A DNA stretch of 64,000 bases, taken from contig NZ_CP093300.1 of the NCBI RefSeq assembly GCF_022812285.1, positions 2,976,001-3,040,000 on the forward strand. The letters run 5' to 3'. The DNA comes from Alkalihalobacillus sp. LMS39 (GTDB lineage: Bacteria; Bacillota; Bacilli; Bacillales; Bacillaceae_F). Shown one piece after another: positions 36,400-44,922 of the stretch (position 1 is the first letter of the stretch; every line of letters starts with the position of its first letter). A program made the position numbers and the translations under genes. The notes under the pieces are model-generated. The model had not been told where the DNA came from. It saw only the letters and a program-made list of their open reading frames with translations, and made no database searches.

Positions 36400-36417
36400 T
36401 TGTGAAATATTGAGCAA
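36400..36417. promoter_or_regulatory. Rex-like operator upstream of adhE
   Basis: TTGTGAAATATTGAGCAA matches the Rex consensus TTGTGAAATATTTCACAA at 15 of 18 positions. It lies about 30 nt upstream of the adhE start. Confidence 0.65.
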
Positions 36418-36440
36418 TCTATGTTAAATAGAACAAGGTT

Positions 36441-36668
36441 CTATTCACATACGGGATTTCTTTGAATTTTAGTAATTTGAATATCACTAAACATTCTTGT
36501 ATTCACTTTAATAATACAAACGAAATTAGAAGTCCAAACATACGATGGGATGTCATTTCCTTCTTCAATTAGCATCGCTTCAAACTCATCTTCCACAAGT
36601 TGTTCAAAAAGCTCCAGTGTATATGTCTCAGTATCGGTTGAAAAGTTTTTCCATTCACATAATATCAT
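36441..36668 (-). CDS. small acidic hypothetical protein
   Basis: 75 residues (MILCEWKNFSTDTETYTLEL...), acidic in the middle (EDEFEAMLIEEGNDIP). AAGGAG lies 10 nt before the ATG. It sits just upstream of adhE on the same strand, but the Rex-like site in between suggests separate control. No family recognised. Confidence 0.5.
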   Translation of the reverse strand: MILCEWKNFSTDTETYTLELFEQLVEDEFEAMLIEEGNDIPSYVWTSNFVCIIKVNTRMFSDIQITKIQRNPVCE

Positions 36669-36784
36669 CTGTTATCAACTCCTTGTTCCTTATGAGTTCA
36701 TTATAGCACGGAAAAAATTGTTGAATGGTGAACAAACTTTGGCTGTTTTGAAAGCGGTCTCCGTTTTATTTTTCCTGAAAATCA

Positions 36785-36822
36785 CAAAAAAACCGCTGTA
36801 AACATAAGTTTAAGCGGTTTTC
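36785..36822. terminator. bidirectional hairpin terminator
   Basis: AAAACCGCT and AGCGGTTTT close a 13-nt interior that itself pairs partly (TAAAC/GTTTA). It terminates the minus-strand Gln-rich gene. Confidence 0.7.
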
Positions 36823-36891
36823 ACCTTTGTTATAGTGTTAATGTTATAAATTTACAAATTCACAAAAAATTTGGTTGACAAAGTTTTACAC

Positions 36892-37230
36892 TTACATCAT
36901 TTGGTTTGGAATATGTTGTTGAGGTTGCTGATGTTGGATATGTTGTTGAGAAGATTGCTGTTGTTGCTGAGGCATGGACATATGTGTCATAGATTGTTGG
37001 TTCATCATTTGCGAAGATAAACGTTGGTTTTCTTGAATAAGCTGGCTGCAATATTGTTGAAGCTGTTGGATTTGACGAGTTGCTGCACTTTCATTTTCAC
37101 TCATTTGTTGTAATTGACCTGCAATATGTCTTAATTGGTTAGCATTTTGTTGCTCCATTTGTTGCATTTGTTGAAGAGATTGTTGAATTTGGTTTCCAGA
37201 CGTCATTTGTGTAAATTGTTGTTGATACAT
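36892..37230 (-). CDS. Gln-rich low-complexity protein
   Basis: 112 residues with about one third Gln plus many Met, Ser and His (QQSLQQMQQMEQQNANQLRH). The first ~80 residues form a likely amphipathic coiled coil; the tail (MSMPQQQQQSSQQHIQHQ) is disordered-looking and His-containing. TTAGGAGG precedes the ATG. Its neighbour is a SASP gene, and Gln/His-rich proteins occur in Bacillus spore coats, so a spore role is plausible. Family not recognised. Confidence 0.65.
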   Translation of the reverse strand: MYQQQFTQMTSGNQIQQSLQQMQQMEQQNANQLRHIAGQLQQMSENESAATRQIQQLQQYCSQLIQENQRLSSQMMNQQSMTHMSMPQQQQQSSQQHIQHQQPQQHIPNQMM

Positions 37231-37385
37231 TTTGTTTCCTCCTAAAATATAAATGGGATTTTTATTACACCGTTAAGGTAACCAAACATTCTTTTTTTTA
37301 TGATAAGTAATAAAAAAACTTTTTCACTAAGTAGTCACTTCATTATTAATAGACCGAAAACGATTGTCTTTATAAAAACAAAAAA

Positions 37386-37416
37386 ATAAACCGCACGACA
37401 ACTTGTCGAACGGTTA
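37386..37416 (-). terminator. terminator of the alpha/beta SASP gene
   Basis: On the minus strand AACCG...CGGTT with inner CGACAA/TTGTCG pairing, followed by TATTTTTTT. Confidence 0.8.
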
Positions 37417-37434
37417 TATGCCAAATATGAAGTT

Positions 37435-37620
37435 TTAAAACTTTTGTTGTTCTGCTTGTTGGACTAATCGTTTTGTAATTTCGCCACCTACAGAACCATT
37501 TGAACGAGCTGTTGAATCAGCACCAATTTGAACACCAAATTCTTGGGCAATCTCATACTTCATTTGTTCCAATGCTTGTTCGATGCCAGGGACTAGAAGT
37601 TTGTTACTGCTGTTAGCCAA
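37435..37620 (-). CDS. alpha/beta-type small acid-soluble spore protein (SASP)
   Basis: 61 residues from a TTG start preceded by GAGGTGAT. The SASP core is clear: [19 protein letters not shown] (containing the GPR protease site, Glu-Ile-Ala-Gln-Glu), then [18 protein letters not shown]. These proteins coat and protect spore DNA and are degraded to amino acids at germination. A very good sigma-G-type promoter sits upstream. Confidence 0.95.
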   Translation of the reverse strand: MANSSNKLLVPGIEQALEQMKYEIAQEFGVQIGADSTARSNGSVGGEITKRLVQQAEQQKF

Positions 37621-37652
37621 TTTCTATCACCTCGCTTTGCTTGGATTACTTT

Positions 37653-37681
37653 TAGTATGATATTATAGATGGTTATTATTC
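37653..37681 (-). promoter_or_regulatory. sigma-G (forespore) promoter of the SASP gene
   Basis: On the minus strand GAATA, 17 nt, CATACTA, matching the sigma-G consensus spacing. The -10 lies about 33 nt before the TTG start. Confidence 0.8.
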
Positions 37682-37875
37682 GATTTGGACCATGGTAATA
37701 TATTCACTCATTTACAACAGCCAATTATGAAATAAAACTTTTACATTTTCAGACAAAAAACCTTCCTTATCCTCATATGAATTGTGGTATATTAGTACTA
37801 ACAAAAGGAAAAACACCGTTAGTTCACGGTCTTTCAATACTAATTACCTATAACTTGAGAATGATAGGAGTTTTT

Positions 37876-40125
37876 ATGAGTCTGAAAAATAGTGTCATTA
37901 TTTTTATTGTCATTTATTTTTTTAGTTATTATGGATGGCTTATCTTTTTACATGAATTCGATAATCTAAAGATCATTGGTGGAGGGATCTTTTCTCTTAT
38001 CGGGATTTTTGTTGCCGGCGTTATCCTCCTATCCAGTGTTTTTCGAACCACAGGAAGATCGAAAATGTTTTGGTTATTATTGTTATTCGGTGTAAGTAGT
38101 CATGTAGTGGCAGAATTCATTTGGTTTTATTATGATGTTACAGGTATACATAGAAATGATATCGAAGTTTATGATTCCTTTTACTCTGTTTACCATTTGT
38201 TTTTAGTCATTGCTATTTTTTACTTAATGTTCAAAAAACACAACAAATATAAAAATGCCAGATTGATTATCGATGCTTTTTTATTTTTAGTTATTATCGG
38301 CACTATAAGTACTTTTTTCATCATTCAACCTATGATTATTAAAATTCACACTACTCAAATGGTCGATTTCACATTGATTTACCCGCTTACTGGTTTACTT
38401 TGTTTGTTTGGGTTAATTAATTTATTGCTCTATCGGGACCAATATAAAAAACCCGTTTTCCTTTTAACTTTAGGAGTATTTGTTCAATTTATCGTTGATT
38501 ATATTTATTTTCAACAATCCTTGGCTGACAAATATGAATCAGGAACTTGGTTAGATCCTTTATGGATACTTGCACTACTACTTATCGCTTTATCAAGCTT
38601 GTACGATTCTAAATTAACACAGCTTAAAAATGACGTTTCAATTCGACCGTTGTCGCTCACCAAGGTGTTACCTCACATCTCAATTATAATTTTAATGGCA
38701 ATTATGTTTAGTAATGACAATTATATGACACCATGGTTGTTTTATGTTTTTAGCCTTATTATTGTCATCGTTATCATACGGCAAGTCATGACCATGTTTG
38801 AAAACCAGAAGCTCGTAACCGAGTTAAATAAACAAATTCATATCATTGAAGATATGGCCTATTATGATTCGTTAACAGGCTTACCAAACCGTCTAAAGTT
38901 TACGCTTGAACTACAAAAAGCAATTGCTCGTTCTAAACAAAACAGGCACTCCTTATTTGTTTTATTTATCGACTTAGACCGATTTAAGTCCATCAATGAT
39001 ACAATGGGACATTCAATAGGTGACCAACTTTTAACGACTATCGCTGAACGGCTGCGAACGATTGTTGGACAAAATAAAGTAGCAAGGTTTGGGGGAGATG
39101 AGTTTCTCCTTTATATTGAAGGGGAAACGACAGAATATATTCAATATTTAGCCTCTGAGCTCGTGAATGAACTTAGTCATCCTTTACAGGTGAACGGGCA
39201 ATATCTCCAGGTAACTCCTAGTATTGGAATAAGCCCATACATGGAAAATACGTCAATCGATACGTTAATTAAAAATGCGGATACCGCCATGTACATAGCG
39301 AAAGAAAAAGGGAAAAATACGTTTGAGTTTTTCACATCAGAACTTCAAATCAAAGTGAACCGTAAACGTTCTATTGAAAAGGAATTACGTTTTGCAATCG
39401 CACGTAAACAATTTCAACTATCCTATCAACCACAGGTTCACCTACATTCTGGTCAAATATTTGGATTAGAGGTTTTGTTACGATGGGAGCACCCTGAATA
39501 TGGCGTCATTTCCCCTCATGAATTTATTCCGATTGCAGAAGAAACAGGGCTAATTATGTCGATTGGGGAATGGGTGTTAACAGAAGCTTGCTTACAACAG
39601 AAGAAGTGGATTCAAAACGGAAGCCCTTCTTTAAAGTTATTTATTAACATCTCACAAAAGCAAATCATTCACCACCAGTTTCTCTCTTCATTACGAGACA
39701 TATTGGAAGTGACAAGAATTAATCCTTCTTTTTTAGGATTTGAATTATCAGAACAAACCCTTGATAAGACAGAGATTGTTCAAGCGCGGATCCACGAACT
39801 TCATCATATGGGATTTACGATAGCCATCGATGATTTTGGCACTGGTTATTCGTCATTAAGTCAAATTATGAATTTACCGATTGATATGTTAAAAATTGAT
39901 TTATCCTTTATCCGCAATTTCCCTAATGAGCATACTTCCCTTATAAAAAGTATGATCGATATCGGAATTAACATGAATTTAGTCGTTGTCGCTAAAGGAA
40001 TTGAATCCGTTCCACAAATGCAAGCATTACATAAGCTTGGCTGTGCATGTGGACAAGGATATTTATATAATCCTCCACTCACCGCAGAACAAGTAGAAGC
40101 GTACTTTTTCTATGTAAAAAAATAA
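37876..40125 (+). CDS. membrane GGDEF-EAL cyclic-di-GMP protein
   Basis: About 749 residues from ATG 37876 (TAGGAG 9 nt upstream). Around eight membrane segments fill residues 1-300. An intact GGDEF motif (GGDEF at 406-410) follows. A C-terminal EAL domain begins at EVL (from 532) in place of EAL; DDFGTGYSSL and LKIDLSFI are intact. The usual A-E-G-V-E motif reads AKGIES, with Lys707 replacing the first Glu. That Glu contributes to catalysis, so phosphodiesterase activity is doubtful and the protein may be mainly a cyclase or c-di-GMP sensor. No RxxD inhibitory site precedes GGDEF. Confidence 0.9.
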   Translation: MSLKNSVIIFIVIYFFSYYGWLIFLHEFDNLKIIGGGIFSLIGIFVAGVILLSSVFRTTGRSKMFWLLLLFGVSSHVVAEFIWFYYDVTGIHRNDIEVYDSFYSVYHLFLVIAIFYLMFKKHNKYKNARLIIDAFLFLVIIGTISTFFIIQPMIIKIHTTQMVDFTLIYPLTGLLCLFGLINLLLYRDQYKKPVFLLTLGVFVQFIVDYIYFQQSLADKYESGTWLDPLWILALLLIALSSLYDSKLTQLKNDVSIRPLSLTKVLPHISIIILMAIMFSNDNYMTPWLFYVFSLIIVIVIIRQVMTMFENQKLVTELNKQIHIIEDMAYYDSLTGLPNRLKFTLELQKAIARSKQNRHSLFVLFIDLDRFKSINDTMGHSIGDQLLTTIAERLRTIVGQNKVARFGGDEFLLYIEGETTEYIQYLASELVNELSHPLQVNGQYLQVTPSIGISPYMENTSIDTLIKNADTAMYIAKEKGKNTFEFFTSELQIKVNRKRSIEKELRFAIARKQFQLSYQPQVHLHSGQIFGLEVLLRWEHPEYGVISPHEFIPIAEETGLIMSIGEWVLTEACLQQKKWIQNGSPSLKLFINISQKQIIHHQFLSSLRDILEVTRINPSFLGFELSEQTLDKTEIVQARIHELHHMGFTIAIDDFGTGYSSLSQIMNLPIDMLKIDLSFIRNFPNEHTSLIKSMIDIGINMNLVVVAKGIESVPQMQALHKLGCACGQGYLYNPPLTAEQVEAYFFYVKK

Positions 40126-40166
40126 GGATGATTCAATGAGGGTTCTCATGAAGCATCCTTTTTTCC
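40125..40166 (+). terminator. terminator after the GGDEF-EAL gene
   Basis: AAGGATG and CATCCTT with inner ATGAG/CTCAT pairing, followed by TTTTTT. It ends transcription before the convergent SleL gene. Confidence 0.72.
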
Positions 40167-40172
40167 ATGCTT

Positions 40173-41459
40173 TTATCTTTTAACAACGTCAAAATTGTCG
40201 CCAATCAGTACCCAATTTTGCGGAAAGCTCAATCCTAGCTTCCAATAGCTAATGCCTCGCAACCCTAGTCTTGTAAGTAAATCAAATTTCGCTTGGATAG
40301 AACGGGCATCTTCAAACCAAACTTTATGCTCATTCCCTTGTTCATCAACATAATCAAGATGTGGTGCCATAGCATCCAAATCATATTGAATTGGAACATT
40401 GTATGTTCGAGCAAGCCCAATCGCCTGTTGAGGGCTTATCGCTCTTGCGTACTCTCCTCCAGGTACAAACGGCAATGTCCAATCATACCCATATAAGTTT
40501 TGCCCCATCATGATTTTTGACCCTGGCATTTCTGTTAATGCGTATTGCAATACTTCTTCCACTGGACCGATTGGAGATACCGGCATAGGGGGACCACCAC
40601 TATATCCCCATTCATACGTCATAATCACAACAAAATCCACGATTTCACCATGCGCCCTATAATCATGGGCTTCATACCATACTCCAGGTTGATCAGCTCT
40701 TGTTTTCGGAGCTAATGCGCTTGAAATGAGTAATCCTCTTTCACGAATCCTACGAGCCGCTTTTCTTAAAAATTGATTATACGCTTCCCGATCAGCAGGT
40801 CGTAAATATTCAAAATCAAAATGAATATCAGAAAAGCCAACCCGCTCGGCTTCAGCAAGAATAGTATCCAATAATAAATCTTGTACCGATTCACTCTGTA
40901 GGATATCCCGCCCTAGTTCATCACTAAATTGACCTTCTTCCAGATTTGTAATGACCATCATAAGCGCTACATCGGTTTGCTCTGCAATTTCTGGAATTCC
41001 AGCAAGTGGCTGCGGATTTAGAGAGCCGTCTCTTCTTGCCTCATAGCTAAACGGTGCTAAATAAGTTAAATATGGAGTAACATTTCTTGCTTCTTGCAAA
41101 AGTTCTTGTGCAACAAATTCTCCTCTCGGTTCAATATAAGCATTAATTTCTGCTTCTCTTGTAGGGAGCGGAGGAATATAAAGACGTAATCCAATTGGCA
41201 ATGGTTGAGTTACATCAAGTTGGTTCACTTCGGCTAAGTTTTCCCATGATACCCCATACATCTGGGCAATCGATGATAATGTATCTCCTGCTCTCACCCA
41301 ATAAAATCGACCGACAATCGGGATAACTAACGCTTGACCGACAACTAATTGTTCCGGTGCTTCTAACTGATTGGCTTCAATAATCGCTTGAGCGGTTGTT
41401 TCATAAGCTTGAGAAATTCCAAATAATGATTGACCTGGTTCAACAACATGAATTTGCAT
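40173..41459 (-). CDS. sleL: SleL/YaaH-like spore cortex glycosylase (LysM-LysM-GH18)
   Basis: A 428-residue protein without a signal peptide. It has two N-terminal LysM modules (HVVEPGQSLFGISQAYETT and YWVRAGDTLSSIAQMYGVS), then a GH18-type barrel with the catalytic string FSDIHFDFEYLRPADREAYN and IMTYEWGYSGGPP. Length, domain order and lack of a signal match B. subtilis YaaH and B. anthracis SleL, N-acetylglucosaminidases that cleave spore cortex fragments. An unrelated general chitinase role is less likely. Confidence 0.85.
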   Translation of the reverse strand: MQIHVVEPGQSLFGISQAYETTAQAIIEANQLEAPEQLVVGQALVIPIVGRFYWVRAGDTLSSIAQMYGVSWENLAEVNQLDVTQPLPIGLRLYIPPLPTREAEINAYIEPRGEFVAQELLQEARNVTPYLTYLAPFSYEARRDGSLNPQPLAGIPEIAEQTDVALMMVITNLEEGQFSDELGRDILQSESVQDLLLDTILAEAERVGFSDIHFDFEYLRPADREAYNQFLRKAARRIRERGLLISSALAPKTRADQPGVWYEAHDYRAHGEIVDFVVIMTYEWGYSGGPPMPVSPIGPVEEVLQYALTEMPGSKIMMGQNLYGYDWTLPFVPGGEYARAISPQQAIGLARTYNVPIQYDLDAMAPHLDYVDEQGNEHKVWFEDARSIQAKFDLLTRLGLRGISYWKLGLSFPQNWVLIGDNFDVVKR

Positions 41460-41798
41460 ATCTCCACCTCACTTCACATAATATTCTCCCTTGATTTTAT
41501 GATGGAGATAAAAGATTCAGAAGCAGACAAGTTTTCTTTTTAATAGTGAATTTATTACTGGCTCCATCAATTGATGATGCCATTCAATTTTCATCTGAAC
41601 CATATGGAATATTTTTAAAGCGAGTGAAATAATATCCAACGGTTAACATATGTTTCTGAAAATGAAGAATCAACATTTGAGGGCATCTCGGTTTTATTAT
41701 CCACGTTGTCGACATCCGTTCTTTTTGAAGCCTTTCTTTTCAAAAAAGGAAACGGACATGGTATGCTAATAGCGGTGCATTGGAAAGGGGAAGTTTAT
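41460..41798. other. gene-free region upstream of the EamA gene
   Basis: No gene supported. The GAGGTGGAGAT ribosome-binding site of the SleL gene lies at its left end. No convincing promoter or repeat; the EamA start is set by AAAGGGG at its right end. Confidence 0.5.
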
Positions 41799-42698
41799 TT
41801 GTTTAAGTATTCTTTTATCGTTTTACTAGGAGCTTGCAGCTACGGAGTGTTGTCCACTTTTGTAAAGCTAGCGTATGGTAGGGGATTTACGCCAACAGAA
41901 GTTATTAGTAGTCAATTTTTAGTTGGTTGGCTTTGTATGGCCATGCTTTACGTGTTTACTCACAAGCAGAAAATACAAGGAAAAACCTTTATAAAGCTCG
42001 CACTCGTTGGAACAACAATTTGTTTAACTGGTACTTTTTATTATTTATCCCTTCAAACATTACCTGCATCAATTGCTATTATTTTGCTGTTTCAATTTAC
42101 ATGGATTGGAATTATTTTAGAATCGATCTATTCGAAAAAAAAACCACAAGTAAAAATTATCATTGCACTAATATTACTCTTTTCAGGTACGTTACTTGCG
42201 GCTGGAACAATAGACGTAACGGCTACTTTTTCTTTCTCCGGAGTCTTACTTGGGCTTTTAGCAGCTTTATCGTTTGCTTTGTTTATTTTCTTTAGTGGAA
42301 AAGTGGCTACGAACATTCCTTCCATCCAGCGAAGCTTTTATATGACATGTGGAGCTCTTCTATTAGCGTTATTCCTGTTTCCACCAACTTATTTCATCCA
42401 TGGTACATCCGCACAAGGGCTCGCTTTCTACAGTGTGTCTCTTGGTATTTTCGGCATTGTATTACCGACACTTTTATTTGCGATTGGCATGCCAAAAATC
42501 GGGTCCTCCTTAGGAACGATCCTCGGTGCTGCTGAACTACCAACGGCTGTCATTATGTCTGTCGTTGTTCTTCATGAAACTGTCACATTTGTTCAATGGC
42601 TTGGGGTTGCCCTTATTTTAATCGGCATTGCCTATTCACAAAAAAAAGATCAATCTCTTGCGCTTCAACAACAGACGCATTCACCCCATCATTCCTAG
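41799..42698 (+). CDS. EamA/DMT-family transporter
   Basis: About 299 residues from TTG 41799, with AAAGGGG 8 nt upstream; a longer frame from 41706 lacks a site and would add a charged N-terminus. Ten membrane segments in two EamA halves (GACSYGVLSTFVKLAYGRGFTPTEVI; GTILGAAELPTAVIMSVVVLHE). It probably exports or imports a small metabolite; the substrate is unknown. A 3' fragment of R2 begins at its stop codon. Confidence 0.82.
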   Translation: MFKYSFIVLLGACSYGVLSTFVKLAYGRGFTPTEVISSQFLVGWLCMAMLYVFTHKQKIQGKTFIKLALVGTTICLTGTFYYLSLQTLPASIAIILLFQFTWIGIILESIYSKKKPQVKIIIALILLFSGTLLAAGTIDVTATFSFSGVLLGLLAALSFALFIFFSGKVATNIPSIQRSFYMTCGALLLALFLFPPTYFIHGTSAQGLAFYSVSLGIFGIVLPTLLFAIGMPKIGSSLGTILGAAELPTAVIMSVVVLHETVTFVQWLGVALILIGIAYSQKKDQSLALQQQTHSPHHS

Positions 42699-42752
42699 AA
42701 TAAGCTTTCAAAGCATCAGTGCTAGACCAAACTTTTTATTTCTTATCTTTTA
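42694..42752 (+). repeat. R2 repeat, tail remnant
   Basis: Contains only the R2 end: CCTAGAATAAGCTTTCAAAG and the following T-rich tail that ends TCTTATCTTT. It overlaps the stop codon of the EamA gene. Confidence 0.65.
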
Positions 42753-42754
42753 AA

Positions 42755-42783
42755 GAAAGGTGCCCCATCGAAAGGGCACCCTC
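42755..42783 (-). terminator. terminator of wrbA
   Basis: GGTGCCC and GGGCACC around CATCGAAA. On the minus strand a T-rich tract follows. Confidence 0.7.
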
Positions 42784-42787
42784 TACA

Positions 42788-43393
42788 TTACTTTACTCCA
42801 TTTTTTATCACGCTTGCAATTTGAGCCGTTCGTTTAGCTTGAAACTTTACAGCTTCCATAACATCCTCTTTCATATTTCCTTCCTGGTCGACTGTGACAC
42901 TTGTGCCATAAGGATTTCCCCCTGCACCAAATGTAACCGGGTCAGCATATCCTGGTGCTGCAATAATTGCTCCCCAATGAAACATCGTTGTATATAAAGA
43001 TAATATTGTTTGCTCTTGCCCACCATGAGAATTACTAGCAGAGGCCATAGCACTCACCACCTTATTCACTAATTTCCCTTGAAACCAAAGTCCACCAGTT
43101 GTATCTAAAAACTGCTTCATCTGCCCAGGAATATTACCAAACCGTGTTGGCATGCTAAATATAAAGCCATCTGCTTCTTCTAAATCTTCAAGTGTTACTT
43201 CTGGAACATCTTTTGTCGCCTCGAGATGAGCCTTCCAGCCAGGATTTGATTCAATGGCCTCTTTTGGGGCAATTTCTGGAATTTTTAATACTTTTACCTC
43301 TGCCCCAGCTTCTCTTGCTCCTTCTTCTGCCCACTGAGCTAATTTGTAATTTGTTCCTGTAGAACTATAGTAAATTACTGCTATTTTCGTCAT
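42788..43393 (-). CDS. wrbA: WrbA-type NAD(P)H:quinone oxidoreductase (flavodoxin fold)
   Basis: About 201 residues from ATG 43393, with AAGGAGG 6 nt upstream. It has the FMN-binding start AVIYYSSTGTNYKLAQW, FSMPTRFGNIPGQMKQFLD, and SASNSHGGQEQTILSLYTTMFHWG. WrbA proteins reduce quinones with two electrons and limit oxidative stress. The gene appears to be a single transcription unit, with its own terminator. Confidence 0.88.
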   Translation of the reverse strand: MTKIAVIYYSSTGTNYKLAQWAEEGAREAGAEVKVLKIPEIAPKEAIESNPGWKAHLEATKDVPEVTLEDLEEADGFIFSMPTRFGNIPGQMKQFLDTTGGLWFQGKLVNKVVSAMASASNSHGGQEQTILSLYTTMFHWGAIIAAPGYADPVTFGAGGNPYGTSVTVDQEGNMKEDVMEAVKFQAKRTAQIASVIKNGVK

Positions 43394-43515
43394 AACCATC
43401 CTCCTTTTTATTTCATATTCATTATTACCCTAAATTATAAAATCATTTATTCTAAATGAAATCATGATATAATATGCCAATACTAGGTCTATTAAAAAAG
43501 GAGTAACTTACACGA

Positions 43516-44400
43516 ATGCAAACAAACTTATTATTAATTGATGGATTTAATTTATTAAGTCGCGGATATTTCGCAACCTCTTATGGCAAATCAGATGAGG
43601 AATTGACGAAAAACAGCCAAGGACTTTATACAAATGCCCTTCGCGTGTTCTTTCAAAAACTATGTAATTTAATATCAGATCATTCGATTAGCCATGTTGC
43701 AGTAGCATGGGATGTGAAACGAGAAGAAACAACTCGTAGACAAAAATACGATTTTTATAAAGCTACTCGGAACGAACTTCCTGACCCTCTTATTCAACAA
43801 TATGAAACATGTACAGCTCTACTTGATAAACTAGGAATTACTCAACTTGTCACTCCACCATATGAAGCTGATGATGCAATTGGTGCTATGGCGTTAAAAT
43901 GGACACTTCTTGAACAGGGACATTGTTATATTTATAGTAATGATAAAGATTTACTCCAGCTGCTAAATGAACAAACATCACAAATCATTGCCGGAAAAAA
44001 AGGAGATATGATTTATTCTGTTTCACATTTCCGCACTGATTATCAAATCGAACCAAATCAGTGGGTTGATGTTAAAGCTTTGTTGGGGGATAAAAGTGAT
44101 AATATTCCTGGTTGTCCTGGTGTAGGGGAAAAATCAGCCTTGCCACTGATTCAACAATACGGCTCAATTGAACAATTGTTTGAGCAACTAGATGAGTTAG
44201 ATGCAAAATTTAATCGCTATAAAAAGAAATTAGTAGAAGGAAAAGAGACGTCTATTATTAGTAAAGAATTAGCGAAAATTATTTGTGACATCCCACAACT
44301 ACATGAACTAGATATGGAAACATTAACGTATGAATTAGAAAGAGAGAAATGTTTATCTGCTTTTTCTGAAATTGAATTAAAGATCAAAGTATTAGCATAA
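43516..44400 (+). CDS. 5'-3' exonuclease / flap endonuclease (PolA N-domain-like, YpcP type)
   Basis: A 294-residue protein. The metal-binding acidic residues appear as LLIDGFNLLSRGYF, AVAWDVKREETTRRQKYD, PPYEADDAIGAMA, YSNDKDLLQLL and VDVKALLGDKSDNIPGCPGVGEKSA (helix-hairpin-helix). It is a stand-alone flap endonuclease like B. subtilis YpcP and probably removes RNA primers or flaps in replication. GGAG lies 12 nt before the ATG, which is long. An extended -10 (TGATATAAT) precedes it. Confidence 0.9.
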   Translation: MQTNLLLIDGFNLLSRGYFATSYGKSDEELTKNSQGLYTNALRVFFQKLCNLISDHSISHVAVAWDVKREETTRRQKYDFYKATRNELPDPLIQQYETCTALLDKLGITQLVTPPYEADDAIGAMALKWTLLEQGHCYIYSNDKDLLQLLNEQTSQIIAGKKGDMIYSVSHFRTDYQIEPNQWVDVKALLGDKSDNIPGCPGVGEKSALPLIQQYGSIEQLFEQLDELDAKFNRYKKKLVEGKETSIISKELAKIICDIPQLHELDMETLTYELEREKCLSAFSEIELKIKVLA

Positions 44401-44575
44401 AGAAAAACGCGGGAGCGTCTTTTCATTTCATGCGAAGTGCGGAGCCCTGCCCGCTTTTGACTGTGAACCCCAAGTGGTCTTCTTGGGATGAAACGCGCAG
44501 GTGCGCAGCCTTTGCTCTTCTAGAATATGCTTTCAAAGCTTCACTACTATACCAAGAATTTCTGTTCTTTAAAAA
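44400..44575 (+). repeat. R2 repeat, long copy 3
   Basis: Starts at the last base of the exonuclease stop codon with AAGAAAAACGCGGGAGCGTC. It has the inner ACCCCAAG...CTTGGG hairpin and the GCTTTCAAAGCTT tail. Confidence 0.85.
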
Positions 44576-44579
44576 TAGG

Positions 44580-44626
44580 AAAGACGTAGTAATGTCAACG
44601 GTTGTGAACTACTACGTCTTTTTTTA
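44580..44626. terminator. bidirectional terminator
   Basis: AAGACGTAGTA and TACTACGTCTT flank an 18-nt interior, with TTTTTTT after. It separates the R2 copy from the Asn-rich gene. Confidence 0.85.
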
Positions 44627-44794
44627 TTAGTTGTTGTTATTGTTATTACGATTATTACGGTTGTTGCGGTTGTTTTGGTTTACATCGTTTTCAGCTGCAA
44701 ATTCTGTATTTGCATTGTCGACGTTTAACTCATTGTTATTATTGTTGTTGTTGTTATTATTGTTGTTGTTATTATTACGGTTGTTACGTGCCAT
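44627..44794 (-). CDS. Asn-rich gamma-type SASP-like protein, 55 aa
   Basis: MARNNRNNN opens a 55-residue peptide that is mostly Asn with some Arg. In its centre lies NTEFAAENDVNQ, matching the TEFASE-type site that the germination protease GPR cuts in gamma-type SASPs. GGAGGTGA lies 6 nt before the ATG. It is unlike B. subtilis SspE in length and in replacing Gln-rich arms by poly-Asn. Assignment rests on the central motif and composition. It would serve as a nitrogen store in the spore. Confidence 0.68.
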   Translation of the reverse strand: MARNNRNNNNNNNNNNNNNNNELNVDNANTEFAAENDVNQNNRNNRNNRNNNNNN

Positions 44795-44876
44795 GTGTAC
44801 TCACCTCCTTAACAATAACTACTATTCCTCAAGAAATTTAAACATATACAAAAAAATGTAAAATAATTTTATACTA

Positions 44877-44922
44877 AAAGAAAAACAGCACCTCGTGAAT
44901 GAGGCACTGTTTTTCTTTATAA
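44877..44922. terminator. terminator of the terC-uppP unit
   Basis: AAAGAAAAACAG and CTGTTTTTCTTT with CCTC/GAGG inside form a long perfect hairpin; T-rich on the minus strand. Confidence 0.85.

Noticed and set aside
36400-36440. Additional Rex or catabolite (cre) sites before adhE
   Set aside because: Only the one Rex-like site has clear palindromic support; no cre match was seen.
44631-44861. Leu-rich plus-strand frame opposite the Asn-rich gene
   Set aside because: It is the complement of AAT/AAC repeats in the Asn-rich gene and has no start site.
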